A stretch of DNA of 64,000 bases from Bacillus sp. (in: firmicutes) (GTDB taxonomy: Bacteria > Bacillota > Bacilli > Bacillales > Cytobacillaceae). Location: positions 120,550 to 184,549 of the forward strand of contig WTKE01000108.1 of NCBI GenBank assembly GCA_011524525.1, in the 5' to 3' direction. Shown piece by piece: positions 9,296-19,230 of the stretch (positions within the stretch are counted from its first letter, which is position 1; every line of letters begins with the position of its first letter). A model generated the notes under the pieces. That model was given only the letters and a program-made list of their open reading frames with translations. It was not told the origin of the DNA and did not search any database. The position numbers and the translations under genes are program-made.

Positions 9296-9691
9296 CTAAT
9301 TCTTGCTTAATAAAATGGTTTCAGCATTACCATTCCATTCCACTGTCACTTTTACCTCTGAATCTTCAATGACTTTGGCATTGGTTGGATTCGCTTCATC
9401 TCTACCGATAAGAAAACCGCCCTTCGTCAACTTTATTCCACTTTCTCCAAAGCCACCTGCATTAGTGTCAATTTTATAAGTTAATTCACCAACGGAGTTA
9501 ATATCTTTACCTTTATATTGAAGTTTGAATTCCTGTGTTTCATAGTCATCATTGGTTTGTGTAACCTTTAATTCAGCAGACCAATTATCTGTCTCTCCTG
9601 AAAATGTAAAAGTTTTTGAACTACAAGCGGTAAGTATGAACAATAAGACAACCAATAATGATGGAATCTTATTAATGATAATCCACCCCAT
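9296..9691 (-). CDS. Small lipoprotein of unknown function
   Basis: Hydrophobic N-terminus and lipobox LTAC (LLVVLLFILTACSSK). Confidence 0.75.
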   Translation of the reverse strand: MGWIIINKIPSLLVVLLFILTACSSKTFTFSGETDNWSAELKVTQTNDDYETQEFKLQYKGKDINSVGELTYKIDTNAGGFGESGIKLTKGGFLIGRDEANPTNAKVIEDSEVKVTVEWNGNAETILLSKN

Positions 9692-9869
9692 TTCTTTTTA
9701 AATAATTAATTACCCAAATTGTACCATTTCACGAAGTGAAAATGTTACAACCTTTTATTCTACCTGCTTTATTACTTCAAGAAGAAAAGAGTTTGTCTGT
9801 TTTCAAACATAGCTCTATTAAACTAAGCTGCGTTTTATAATTTAATCTGTTCGTATTAACTTTAATAAA

Positions 9870-9900
9870 TAAAAGTGCGACCACCTATGGTCGCACTTTA
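9870..9900. terminator. Terminator hairpin
   Basis: AAAGTGCGACC ACCTAT GGTCGCACTTT. Confidence 0.75.
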
Positions 9901-10049
9901 TGATAAGAGTTGATTAATTTAAATTCCTTTTCAGACCTACCTGATTCAGGACAAAGTGAAAGTAGGTGTGCATTAACTACATAGGTAAATTCATCTTTTG
10001 TTTTAGGCTCTCCCCAATTTATTGAGTCTGCTTGATATTTATACTTCAT
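9885..10049 (-). CDS. Small ORF (54 aa), translationally coupled to the 34-aa exported-peptide ORF
   Basis: MKYKYQADSINWGEPKTKDEFTYVVNAHLLSLCPESGRSEKEFKLINSYHKVRP; strong RBS GGAGGAGAGAATTATG. Confidence 0.5.
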   Translation of the reverse strand: MKYKYQADSINWGEPKTKDEFTYVVNAHLLSLCPESGRSEKEFKLINSYHKVRP

Positions 10050-10143
10050 AATTCTCTCCTCCAACAGCTGTAACTTTCGCAGCAGAAACATTTCCAGCAG
10101 TTAAGAAGAATACCGTAACTAACATTATCAGTAATTTATTCAT
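10039..10143 (-). CDS. 34-aa peptide with signal-peptide character (not in ORF track)
   Basis: MNKLLIMLVTVFFLTAGNVSAAKVTAVGGENYEV; RBS-like GGGAGCGGTTGCTATG; its last codons overlap the start of the 54-aa ORF. Confidence 0.5.
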   Translation of the reverse strand: MNKLLIMLVTVFFLTAGNVSAAKVTAVGGENYEV

Positions 10144-10365
10144 AGCAACCGCTCCCATATTTTTATTTGATTAGGGTTGCCTAAATGATATTTTTATTGC
10201 ATTCGTAAATAGCAGTTAAATGTTCAACAAAGCTTCCTTCTTCAACTAACCTGGATCGTTAGTCGAGGAAGAATAGGAGGTGCGACAGCTAACTCCATTG
10301 TTAAACTCTAGCACCCGTTACTTAAAGAAGCCAAAAAGACGGTCAAGTAGTGACCGCCCTTGTAC

Positions 10366-10761
10366 TCATACATTAACTTTATAATTCAGTGCTAATTCAT
10401 CCCCAGGTAATCCCCTTATTCCCCAGTTATGTTTGGGTGTTTCAAAAATTGTAACCTCAACATCTTGAGAGGATATACCTAATTCACTATTTATTCGCTC
10501 AAATAATAGTTTTAATAATTGTTTTTTAGCTTCTACCGTTCTACCTTCAAACATACTAACTTCAATTACGGTATATGCTTCGGTTCTCCCACTCGCAAAA
10601 TAAAAATCTTCTTTGTCCATAGGGAAAAAACGATGAAATTTCTTATCCGAAGGAAATTGAAGTGCTTCCACCATACACGAATGAATAACATCTGATAATG
10701 TTTCCTTAATTGGATTTAACCTTCCCTTTACACCGTAAATTTTAATTTGTCCCACTCTCAT
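10366..10761 (-). CDS. Tautomerase family protein
   Basis: IKETLSDVIHSCMVEALQFPSDKKFHRFFPMD...YTVIEVSMFEGRTVEAKKQLLKLLFERI matches the extended tautomerase-like family. Confidence 0.7.
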   Translation of the reverse strand: MRVGQIKIYGVKGRLNPIKETLSDVIHSCMVEALQFPSDKKFHRFFPMDKEDFYFASGRTEAYTVIEVSMFEGRTVEAKKQLLKLLFERINSELGISSQDVEVTIFETPKHNWGIRGLPGDELALNYKVNV

Positions 10762-10897
10762 CTCGCCTTTCTCTTCTCAGCTAAACTCGACTAACAATAA
10801 ACAATATTCTATATAGAATTCAAAAATACCTTCTTCAAGTATTCTTCCCCTTTAACTTAATAAAAGGAGCTACGCATCCACGTTGCTCCTATCCTTG

Positions 10898-11602
10898 CTA
10901 ATCTTTATAGATTCTTAACATTGAGTTAGCATTTGTCTGAAATTCATATGGTACATTTACTTCTTCGACTTTACAGCCACTGTCTGTGAGGTAACTTATT
11001 ATTTTATCTAATTGGTTATATCTTTTTCCCTCCAAGTCAACTAAAGGGAAAATGCGAACTTCCTCTTTCGTAACCCTCAGTAACTCATCTAGAGTTTCAA
11101 TGTGGAATTGATAATCTAATCTATCTGAATACATAAATAGAAAATGTGCAGAGAGAAGAATATCAAATTCTTCATTCTTAAATGGTAATGAAGGTAAGGT
11201 AGTGGGAACGTATCTTTCGCTGGACTCCCTCATATGGTTTGCACAATCTTGTAACGCACTTAAGCGATGAATTCTTAGACCTTCTATGTCTTTGAAATAG
11301 TCCCATTTATAATTGTTTTGAGCTTTTTTCATATGATTCATTGCGTGTTCAATGTCCAGGAGACCTTTGTTTTTTAGGTCTTCACCTGAATGATAATAGG
11401 CAATATCGCAAGCTGTTATGTCTAAATCTGATTTGTTACCGACAGCAGTAAATGAACAAGCTCCTGCTGGACAATCGAGTATTTTCTTCCCTTTTAATTC
11501 TTCCTCTGATAGCAAAAACATATCTAAATACTCTTCAAAGGTTCTACCAATAAAAACAATTCTCTCTAAATCTAACTTTGTACTTTGCTCGGCTCTACTC
11601 AA
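10898..11602 (-). CDS. Class I SAM-dependent methyltransferase
   Basis: KKILDCPAGACSFTAV...ITACDIAYY (motif I-like), FDILLSAHFLFMYSD. Confidence 0.7.
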   Translation of the reverse strand: MSRAEQSTKLDLERIVFIGRTFEEYLDMFLLSEEELKGKKILDCPAGACSFTAVGNKSDLDITACDIAYYHSGEDLKNKGLLDIEHAMNHMKKAQNNYKWDYFKDIEGLRIHRLSALQDCANHMRESSERYVPTTLPSLPFKNEEFDILLSAHFLFMYSDRLDYQFHIETLDELLRVTKEEVRIFPLVDLEGKRYNQLDKIISYLTDSGCKVEEVNVPYEFQTNANSMLRIYKD

Positions 11603-11722
11603 CTAAACTCACCTCTTCAAAAGAATTACATTCATTTTACCATGAACAAAATGGAAAATGTTACCTTTTGTTCAATAACAACTTCATCAAAAAAGTGCAT
11701 TAGTCCTTGAGGCTATACTACT

Positions 11723-11992
11723 TTACCATTCTCTTTCAATATTTGATAGTTCACTCCATAAAGGCAATAAACCATTTTGCTCCATAAAATTATCAAACCT
11801 ATTACAGCTTGTTTCTTTTATATCTTTTCTTTCTAGCCAAATCGTATCACATTCATCGCATATATAAATGATGCGATCTAATTTTTCTATATGCGCTCTA
11901 CACACAATGCCTTGCCCATCGCAAAAAGGACATTCTGTCACTAAATTGCACCTCCTTAATATAAAAAGAGCCCTCAATCCTTTTTGAATCAA
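11723..11992 (-). CDS. Small CxxC zinc-ribbon-like protein
   Basis: ECPFCDGQGIV...IYICDECDTIWLER. Confidence 0.55.
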   Translation of the reverse strand: MIQKGLRALFILRRCNLVTECPFCDGQGIVCRAHIEKLDRIIYICDECDTIWLERKDIKETSCNRFDNFMEQNGLLPLWSELSNIEREW

Positions 11993-12202
11993 TGCCCCTT
12001 GATCGATAAAATTATATGATTAGTTTTGATATATAAAGAGCAATTAGTGCAAGTGGTGCCTTTGAAGAAACTCATTTAAATTATTTTTAATTCCATCAAC
12101 CTGGTATGGATTTAATTTATCCGCTTAACCCTTGTGGTTTCAACCCATAGGAATGCATATCTATTTCTGTACATGTAAAAAATACAGAAGAGGTGAGAAC
12201 AT

Positions 12203-13207
12203 ATGGAATATGATCATTTAAAACTTACAGCTTCCGAAATAGGGACACTATGGGGGGAGTATGTAAACGGAACAATGACCGAGGTAGTAAATAGGTATAT
12301 GATTTCTATTTTGGAAGACACATCAATAAAAGAAGTTTTTGAAATTGCATTAGAAAAATGGGAAAAACAAAAGCAGCAGCTTGTGTCCTTCATTGAGAAA
12401 GAGGGCTTTCCAGTTCCCATTGGATTCACTGAGTCTGACCTTAATAAAGGTGCAGCAAGATTGTTTTCTGACACATTCTGCTTAAATTATTTACATATTA
12501 TGACGATAAATGGTCTGTTGGGACATACAACTGCTTTTAGCGTTTCTGTCAGAAAGGACCTACGGGAATTTTATAATTCATGTGATAATGATGCAAAAAG
12601 AATGTACGATTTAACTATTGAGCTGTTGCTTCAAAAGGGAAAATTCCAAAGAGACCCCTATTTTTATCCTAATGAGAGCCCTGAATTTATTTCTACTAAA
12701 GATTTTACAGACGGAATCTTCGGAAAAGGGAGACTTTTATCTGCAACAGAATTAATCAGTCTTTCTCTTAACATTAAAAAGAGCATTATGGCAAAAGCTC
12801 TCTCAATCGGATTTAGTCAAGTTACTGGTTCGAAAGAAGTAAGAAAATTTTTTGAGGATTTAGAAAAAGCGGCAGATGGAAACATACAATCCCTTTCAAG
12901 AGTTATGCAAAAGGATAATTTGCCCGTCCCCATGTCGTGGGAAACAGAAATTACCATGTCCAAAGACTCACCTTTTTCAGATAAATTAATGTTGTATCAT
13001 ATGGGTTTCTTGGCTCAAACTGCACAAGTATACTACGGGACAGGTCTAGCAACAACAATAAGATCAGATCTGGGGGTGGTTTATGAAAAAGCCATTCTAA
13101 AATCATTAGCAATTACTAAAGACTGGTTTGATATTATGGTGAAAAACAAGTGGTTAGAACAGCCTCCACTTGCTCCCAATAGAAAAGAGCTTGCACAAGA
13201 TAAATAA
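12203..13207 (+). CDS. DUF3231 family protein
   Basis: Two tandem helical repeats (LTASEIGTLWGEYVNGTM...; LLSATELISLSLNIKKSIMAKAL...) typical of DUF3231; RBS GAGGTGAG. Confidence 0.75.
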   Translation: MEYDHLKLTASEIGTLWGEYVNGTMTEVVNRYMISILEDTSIKEVFEIALEKWEKQKQQLVSFIEKEGFPVPIGFTESDLNKGAARLFSDTFCLNYLHIMTINGLLGHTTAFSVSVRKDLREFYNSCDNDAKRMYDLTIELLLQKGKFQRDPYFYPNESPEFISTKDFTDGIFGKGRLLSATELISLSLNIKKSIMAKALSIGFSQVTGSKEVRKFFEDLEKAADGNIQSLSRVMQKDNLPVPMSWETEITMSKDSPFSDKLMLYHMGFLAQTAQVYYGTGLATTIRSDLGVVYEKAILKSLAITKDWFDIMVKNKWLEQPPLAPNRKELAQDK

Positions 13208-13287
13208 AAAGATACTTTTTTTATTAGTAAAACGATTTCGGCTGGGTAGGTTAAGATATCCCCACTAACATAAAAGGAAGTGAGTAG

Positions 13288-13584
13288 ATGACTCAGAGTA
13301 ACGAACGCAATAACTTCGATGGAAATGTAGAAGAAAGTGGCAGCAATCCAGCTGTAAGCCAAACTAATCAAGGTGCTGATGAAGTTGGTGAAGCAGCAGG
13401 AACTATAAGTGGAGCCGTTGCGGGTGCTATGATTGGTGCTCCATTTGGGCTAGTTGGTGCTGTTATAGGCGGTGTTTCAGGCGGTGCGATTGGTAACCAG
13501 ATGGGGGAAGGGACTGATGGAGATCAACATTCAGCTTCCGAAAATAATGATGTGAGTAATAATACGGACTCTATAAATGAATAG
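13288..13584 (+). CDS. Small glycine-zipper protein
   Basis: GAVAGAMIGAPFGLVGAVIGGVSGGAIGNQMG; RBS GGAAGTGAG. Confidence 0.65.
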   Translation: MTQSNERNNFDGNVEESGSNPAVSQTNQGADEVGEAAGTISGAVAGAMIGAPFGLVGAVIGGVSGGAIGNQMGEGTDGDQHSASENNDVSNNTDSINE

Positions 13585-13712
13585 CCCTCTTCAATCGATT
13601 CGGATGGAATAAACAAGGCGAGTGAAATAGCAAACCCTTTTAAAAAATTAGTAAGCAAACCCCTAGTCGATTTTGACAAGGGGCTTTGCGGTCACCTCAT
13701 TCTTTAGCAAAA

Positions 13713-14885
13713 TTATCTAAATACCACAGGAGATGCAATTTCTTTAAACATTTCAATCACTTCTTCTTTTGTTGGCTGGAATGGATTACCCGGTGCACAA
13801 GCATCTGCTAATGCATTTGTTGCTAGTTTATCTAAATCCACATCCGTTACACCTAACTCAGAAAGGGTACTTGGAATTCCTACTTCCTTACAAAGAGCTT
13901 TAATCGCTTCAATCACTTCATCAGCACATTGCTCATCTGTTTTTCCTTCTACTTGTATGCCTGCTGCTTTAGCAATGAGACGGAATTTCTTCGGATCACG
14001 TTTCGCATTTTCTCTTTCCACAATGGGTAGAAGCATGGCGTTACATACTCCATGTGGAAGATCGTACACACCGCCCAGCTGGTGCGCCATCGCATGAACA
14101 AAGCCTAGTCCTGCATTGTTAAAGGCAATTCCCGCTAAGAACATGACGTATGTCATTTGCTCACGAGCTTCAATATCATGACCGTCTTTTACGGCACGAG
14201 GCAAGTAGTTAAAGATGATTTCAACAGCAGCTAATGCGGTTGCATCTGTTACTGGGAAGGCACCTGGGGTCACAATCGCTTCAATTGCGTGGGTGAGTGC
14301 ATCTACACCTGTCGCCGCTGTCAAATCTGCTGGTTTATCCACCATCAGCTCTGGGTCATTTACTGAGATGGTTACTAAGCTATTTTTATCTACCATAACC
14401 ATTTTCACTTCACGGTCCGTATCTGTAATCACGTAGTTAATGGTGAATTCACTGGATGTACCAGCGGTAGTGTTGATAGCAACAATCGGAACCGATTTAT
14501 TCTTTGTTTTTCCAACACCTTCATAGTCTCGTAAATCTCCTCCATTGGTTACATAAAGTCCAATGGCCTTTGCTGCATCCTGTGGAGATCCTCCACCAAT
14601 TGATACGATGAAGTCACAAGCATTTTCCTTAAACACCTCAACCCCTTCATACACATTTTGGACTGTAGGATTTGGTTTGACATCATCAAAGATCACATAT
14701 TCTAGATTAATCGTATCTAATTCCGCAAGAACTTTTCCTGCTAGACCGGATTGATTCAAAAACTTATCCGTGACAACTAATGCCTTTTTTTGACCCAGTT
14801 CTTTCACAAGTGCTGGCAGTTCTTTTAAACAACCTCGTCCCATTAGGTTGGTGCTTGGTACATAATACACACGTGCATTGCTCAT
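13713..14885 (-). CDS. Iron-containing alcohol dehydrogenase
   Basis: GGGSPQDAAKAIG, TTAGTSSEFT, GVDALTHAIEA, FNNAGLGFVHAMAHQLGG motifs. Confidence 0.9.
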   Translation of the reverse strand: MSNARVYYVPSTNLMGRGCLKELPALVKELGQKKALVVTDKFLNQSGLAGKVLAELDTINLEYVIFDDVKPNPTVQNVYEGVEVFKENACDFIVSIGGGSPQDAAKAIGLYVTNGGDLRDYEGVGKTKNKSVPIVAINTTAGTSSEFTINYVITDTDREVKMVMVDKNSLVTISVNDPELMVDKPADLTAATGVDALTHAIEAIVTPGAFPVTDATALAAVEIIFNYLPRAVKDGHDIEAREQMTYVMFLAGIAFNNAGLGFVHAMAHQLGGVYDLPHGVCNAMLLPIVERENAKRDPKKFRLIAKAAGIQVEGKTDEQCADEVIEAIKALCKEVGIPSTLSELGVTDVDLDKLATNALADACAPGNPFQPTKEEVIEMFKEIASPVVFR

Positions 14886-15160
14886 CTTTTCTTCCTCCTC
14901 CATCGGTTGTTCACTTCTTCACATATAAGTTTTTAAAAATGAGAAAGGGTTTTCACAACACCTTTTCGTGTGACTTCCTATATAAATATCTTACTCCCCT
15001 GCCTCAAGATAATCAACATAAATACAGGTATTAACTTTTGTTAACTTTTGATTTTTAACATTTTAGACACAAAGTTATTTTGTTTAGTTCTGTTATTATA
15101 ATAAAAAACAGAACTGTAAATTTTATATAGGAAAAAAGGGAACAAACTTATATTAAATGA

Positions 15161-15194
15161 AACATACATATTGGACATGTCTAATATGTATGTT
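15161..15194. promoter_or_regulatory. 34-bp near-perfect palindrome
   Basis: AACATACATATTGGACATGTCTAATATGTATGTT; one mismatched pair. Confidence 0.6.
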
Positions 15195-15242
15195 CCTATA
15201 TCACACTTATTATATTAATTTTTTATTCCAAAAAGAAAACAA

Positions 15243-15776
15243 TCACTTAACAAATGTATAGAGAACTCCATTTTCTGGTCTTCTGAAATAAGGTCCTCTA
15301 AAACCTCTCTTTTGTAATTCCTTACTCATGTATATCATGATGCCCCCATGACTGATAATTAGGACATTTCCACCTGATTGTAAGGCAATATCCAAAGCCT
15401 TATTTACTCGTTTTAGGACATCTCTTTTTTTCTCTAGCTGGGATTTATGATTGAATAGCCAAGCAAATTTGATAAAAAGAATGTGAACAAGTAGAGGCAA
15501 CCTAATTTTCTTCTGAAAGAATGGAGAAAGGGCAACTTCTCTTAATTCTTCAAGATAAATAATTGTGCCATCAAAACATCTTTCAGCTGTTATCCTTGCT
15601 CTTGGTAAATCACTCGAAAAACATTTTTCCCAATTAACTTGAGATAAATTGATTTCCTTTTCTTCCACATTCGACTCGTTATAATCTTTCTCCCATCTTT
15701 GTAGTTCCTCAGCGGAAATGAATTTTTTAGGATACCCCTGGGTTACTTTTAAATGGCGAACTAAACCAACCTTCAT
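15243..15776 (-). CDS. Histidine phosphatase family protein
   Basis: MKVGLVRHLKVT (RH motif), FSSDLPRARITAE, VLIISHGGIM. Confidence 0.8.
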   Translation of the reverse strand: MKVGLVRHLKVTQGYPKKFISAEELQRWEKDYNESNVEEKEINLSQVNWEKCFSSDLPRARITAERCFDGTIIYLEELREVALSPFFQKKIRLPLLVHILFIKFAWLFNHKSQLEKKRDVLKRVNKALDIALQSGGNVLIISHGGIMIYMSKELQKRGFRGPYFRRPENGVLYTFVK

Positions 15777-15863
15777 TAACCAATTTCATCCCTTCTACAA
15801 GGTAAAACCCTCTTAAACTTGTATGAATGCAAAAATAATATTTTAGTACACCTATCTCTGTGT

Positions 15864-16667
15864 CTATGGAACCTCTACCACAAAAGGTACTGTAACAACT
15901 TCACCTTTTCGTTTGAATTGACCCCAAATTTTATAAACGCCACTTTCTAGAAATTCTGTTTCAAATAATGCCTCTGGTCCACTACCTTGACCTTCTAATG
16001 CATGAACATGTAAGTATCTTTCACCATCTTCCGATAAAACCACGACGTGCCCGATTGATCCTAGATATGGTTCTAGGTCTGATACTGGCAGCTGAGTATC
16101 TTCGTCGGTTAGAATAAATTTCAACGTACGTTCTTCCCCAGCTGCAAGGTCCGGTTCAATCGATAACGCCACGTTCATTCCTTCTACGGTTTTCTCTAAT
16201 TTTTCATCAACGGTAACTTCTACTGGCTGTGCAGTATCGCCTTCAACAGTTACCCAGGCCATCTTACTCATCGAATCCCCGTTTGTCGGTTTGAAGTCCG
16301 CAACCATCCGGTACTTCCCGCCTGCCGGAAACTCACTTTTGATTTCAAACACCCCATCTCCCTTGTATTCTGGATGGATATGATGAAAATAGGATAAATC
16401 CTTACTTACAATGATTAAATGGATCAGCTTTTCATGGTTCACTTCAAAATTTCCAACCGGCGCTCCATTATTTGTAACAGTAAGCCGAATGACATTCTCT
16501 AATCTGGATGCTTGTTCTTTATCAATCTCCCAATTTACATTGACATCTTCCGTAATAATCCTATTGCTTTTCTCAACAACCTCTTCTTCTTCCCATGATG
16601 AGTCCGTCCCGCAGGCTGATAGCAGCACTGCACACGAAATAAATAGTATTAATAACTTATTAATCAT
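15864..16667 (-). CDS. Lipoprotein with YtkA/FixH-like repeats
   Basis: Lipobox LLSACG; GAPVGNFEVNHEKLIHLIIVSKDLSYFHHIHPEYKGDGVF...YRMVADF. Confidence 0.65.
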   Translation of the reverse strand: MINKLLILFISCAVLLSACGTDSSWEEEEVVEKSNRIITEDVNVNWEIDKEQASRLENVIRLTVTNNGAPVGNFEVNHEKLIHLIIVSKDLSYFHHIHPEYKGDGVFEIKSEFPAGGKYRMVADFKPTNGDSMSKMAWVTVEGDTAQPVEVTVDEKLEKTVEGMNVALSIEPDLAAGEERTLKFILTDEDTQLPVSDLEPYLGSIGHVVVLSEDGERYLHVHALEGQGSGPEALFETEFLESGVYKIWGQFKRKGEVVTVPFVVEVP

Positions 16668-16728
16668 ATTTCAACACCCCATTAAATTAGTAGGGAAACG
16701 ATCCACAAGAACCGTCCCCTTGTCACTC

Positions 16729-19230
16729 CTACTCGTATCGCAATGCTTCGTTCAACGGGATTTTGACTGCTCTTCTTGATGGTGTAAAACTTGAAACCAA
16801 GCTGATGATGATTCCAAATAAGAAGATCAACGATATGATTAGGTTGGAAACTCCGAATTCAAAGGTTAATGTATTGTACTCCATAAAACCAGAAGTCATA
16901 TAGATTAGCAGAATCCCAAATAAAATTCCGATTACGGTTGCCGCTAAACCAATTCCAAACCCTTCTAAAAGAATCATTCTGATGACTTGCTTCCGTGTCA
17001 CCCCGACTGCACGCATCATTCCAATCTCCCGGATACGCTCCATAATATTGATGAGCAATGTATTCGTGATTCCGATACCAGAAATGATAATCGCAAGAAC
17101 AACGAGTGCATTAATGATGCTAAACGAGCTCGTAACGACAGCCCCAATAACGGATACCCAGTCCTCAGGTCCCCACATTTCTTCAATTCTCTCACCAAAT
17201 TGCCCATAGATGTTTTCTCGTAGTTGAAGTGAACTTGTTTCTTCGTCCTTAATGACGAGTGCATTTCGTTCGTACTTCACGCCAAAGCTTTCTTCAAAAT
17301 GGCTATCCTTTACAAACGCACTATAGCCATTGTTTTTCATGGTGCTGACAACAGCAACCACCTTAAAAGGCTTTGCCCCGTCTAATGTATCAAGCGTAAT
17401 ACTTTCACCGATTTTCCCTCCCCATACACCGTAGGAAGTTTGGTCGAGAACAATTTCGTCATTCTTTAGGCTTTCAATTAATTCACTATGTGTCCATTCT
17501 TGGCTAGTAAATAGTGGGAAACGACCAATCCATTCCTCCCCAACACCGAACACAGGGAGCATTCTTTTTTGACCATCAAGGGTCCAAATGATAGACTGTT
17601 TAGAATAAGTCGTTGCATCTGCAACACCTTTTGTTGCTTTAATAGTTGCAAGGTCTCCCTCTTCAATATGGTGGAACATGATATCAAGATTCCCACCATA
17701 AGTGGAATGAATCACTTTTTCATACGTCTGTAAAAGTGCAGAGTTCAGAGACGCCATTAGCACAATCATTGCAATTCCAAGACAGAGAATCACAGAAGTC
17801 ATAGAAGATCGACTTAGGTTTCGATTCAAGTTGCGCATTGCCATGTCTCCCGAAAATCGAAAGACTACTCCATAGAATCCTCTCATCACCCACACAAACA
17901 TTTTAAAAAGATAAGGGAAAATCAGCGCAATCCCAACCATAAGGGGTAAAACTAAAAGGAGATGCTCAATAAAGAAGCTAGATAATATCAGTAAAACTCC
18001 GACGATTCCAAACCACTTATTCGTCCCTTCATTTGCTTTCGCTTTGTTCTCCTTCAATACTTCAATGACACTAATTTTCCCAACGTTCCGTATCGGAAAC
18101 CACGCTGCAGCAATCGGAACAAACAAACCTGCAATCAACGATAAGATAATTCCTGGTAGGAGTACCATGCTATTTCCATCGGTAATTCCAATGAGCATAA
18201 AGACCAGGGCTGTTAAGCCAAGTGCCATTCCATATCCGATCACTAGACCTAGCACTGTTCCAATTAGAGCTAATAGGATTACCTCTGTTAGTACCATGAC
18301 CTGTAATTGGCCAGGAGTGTATCCAATCGTTTTCAGCACGGCAAACTCATTTTTTCTTTCCCTAATACTGACGTACAGTGAATTAAAGATAATGAATGCA
18401 CTTAGAGCAATTCCAAGAAATCCTGCAATATAGAGAGCCAAGAAAAAGGAATCCATCTTTTGAAACTCTTCATCCACATTCACAACGACTGGCTGCTTAT
18501 AGATGTTTGCATGATCTTTTACTAGTTGTTCAGCAGCCTGTTCTACAGCTACTAAACTTTCTGAATCACTCGCTCTCACTTGAATACCTTGAATTTTCCC
18601 TTCCAAACCAAACCACTCCTGTACAACAGGTAGTGGAACAGCGATAGCCCAGTGGTGATACTTTGCCATACTCCAGCTAGATGGTCCCATTAAATCTTGA
18701 GTGTACTTCACAATCGCAGAAACCTCGATTTCTTTCACTCCATTTTCTGTATCAATGGAGATGGGATCTCCAATTTTCGTTCCCCACACCTTTGCTGTTC
18801 TGTCTGTAATTACGGCACCTTTTCCGTTTAGGTCCCCTTCAATTCGTTTGAACCCAGTAACAGTCGTATCAAGCTTGCTATACCCTGTTATGACAACCCT
18901 TTTTTGAATCGCAGAAATCTCTTCATCTTCCAAGGCGAGTTTGGCATTTTCTTTTAAAAGGGCAATAGATGTCGCGTTTTCAATAGATTCCGTTTGTGTA
19001 AGAACATCCTCCGAAAAATAAGCCTCCGTTCCTGCGATAGTGAAATCTGCCTTCGCAAAGGCCTCTTTTATAAAAATAGGGAAGGACTTCTCTGCGGAAT
19101 CTACGGCAGCAATCACAGAAAATGTGGATGCCACCCCTATTACAATCGATAAAATCGTAAGAAAGGTTCTCATCTTCCTCCGCATCAAGTTACGCCATGC
19201 GATTTGCCACTGCTTCATTTTGATAACCAC
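16729..19230 (-). CDS. MacB/FtsX-type ABC transporter permease
   Basis: Two FtsX domains (RKMRTFLTILSIVIGVAS; IREIGMMRAVGVTRKQV); next to the ATPase gene. Confidence 0.9.
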   Translation of the reverse strand: MVIKMKQWQIAWRNLMRRKMRTFLTILSIVIGVASTFSVIAAVDSAEKSFPIFIKEAFAKADFTIAGTEAYFSEDVLTQTESIENATSIALLKENAKLALEDEEISAIQKRVVITGYSKLDTTVTGFKRIEGDLNGKGAVITDRTAKVWGTKIGDPISIDTENGVKEIEVSAIVKYTQDLMGPSSWSMAKYHHWAIAVPLPVVQEWFGLEGKIQGIQVRASDSESLVAVEQAAEQLVKDHANIYKQPVVVNVDEEFQKMDSFFLALYIAGFLGIALSAFIIFNSLYVSIRERKNEFAVLKTIGYTPGQLQVMVLTEVILLALIGTVLGLVIGYGMALGLTALVFMLIGITDGNSMVLLPGIILSLIAGLFVPIAAAWFPIRNVGKISVIEVLKENKAKANEGTNKWFGIVGVLLILSSFFIEHLLLVLPLMVGIALIFPYLFKMFVWVMRGFYGVVFRFSGDMAMRNLNRNLSRSSMTSVILCLGIAMIVLMASLNSALLQTYEKVIHSTYGGNLDIMFHHIEEGDLATIKATKGVADATTYSKQSIIWTLDGQKRMLPVFGVGEEWIGRFPLFTSQEWTHSELIESLKNDEIVLDQTSYGVWGGKIGESITLDTLDGAKPFKVVAVVSTMKNNGYSAFVKDSHFEESFGVKYERNALVIKDEETSSLQLRENIYGQFGERIEEMWGPEDWVSVIGAVVTSSFSIINALVVLAIIISGIGITNTLLINIMERIREIGMMRAVGVTRKQVIRMILLEGFGIGLAATVIGILFGILLIYMTSGFMEYNTLTFEFGVSNLIISLIFLFGIIISLVSSFTPSRRAVKIPLNEALRYE

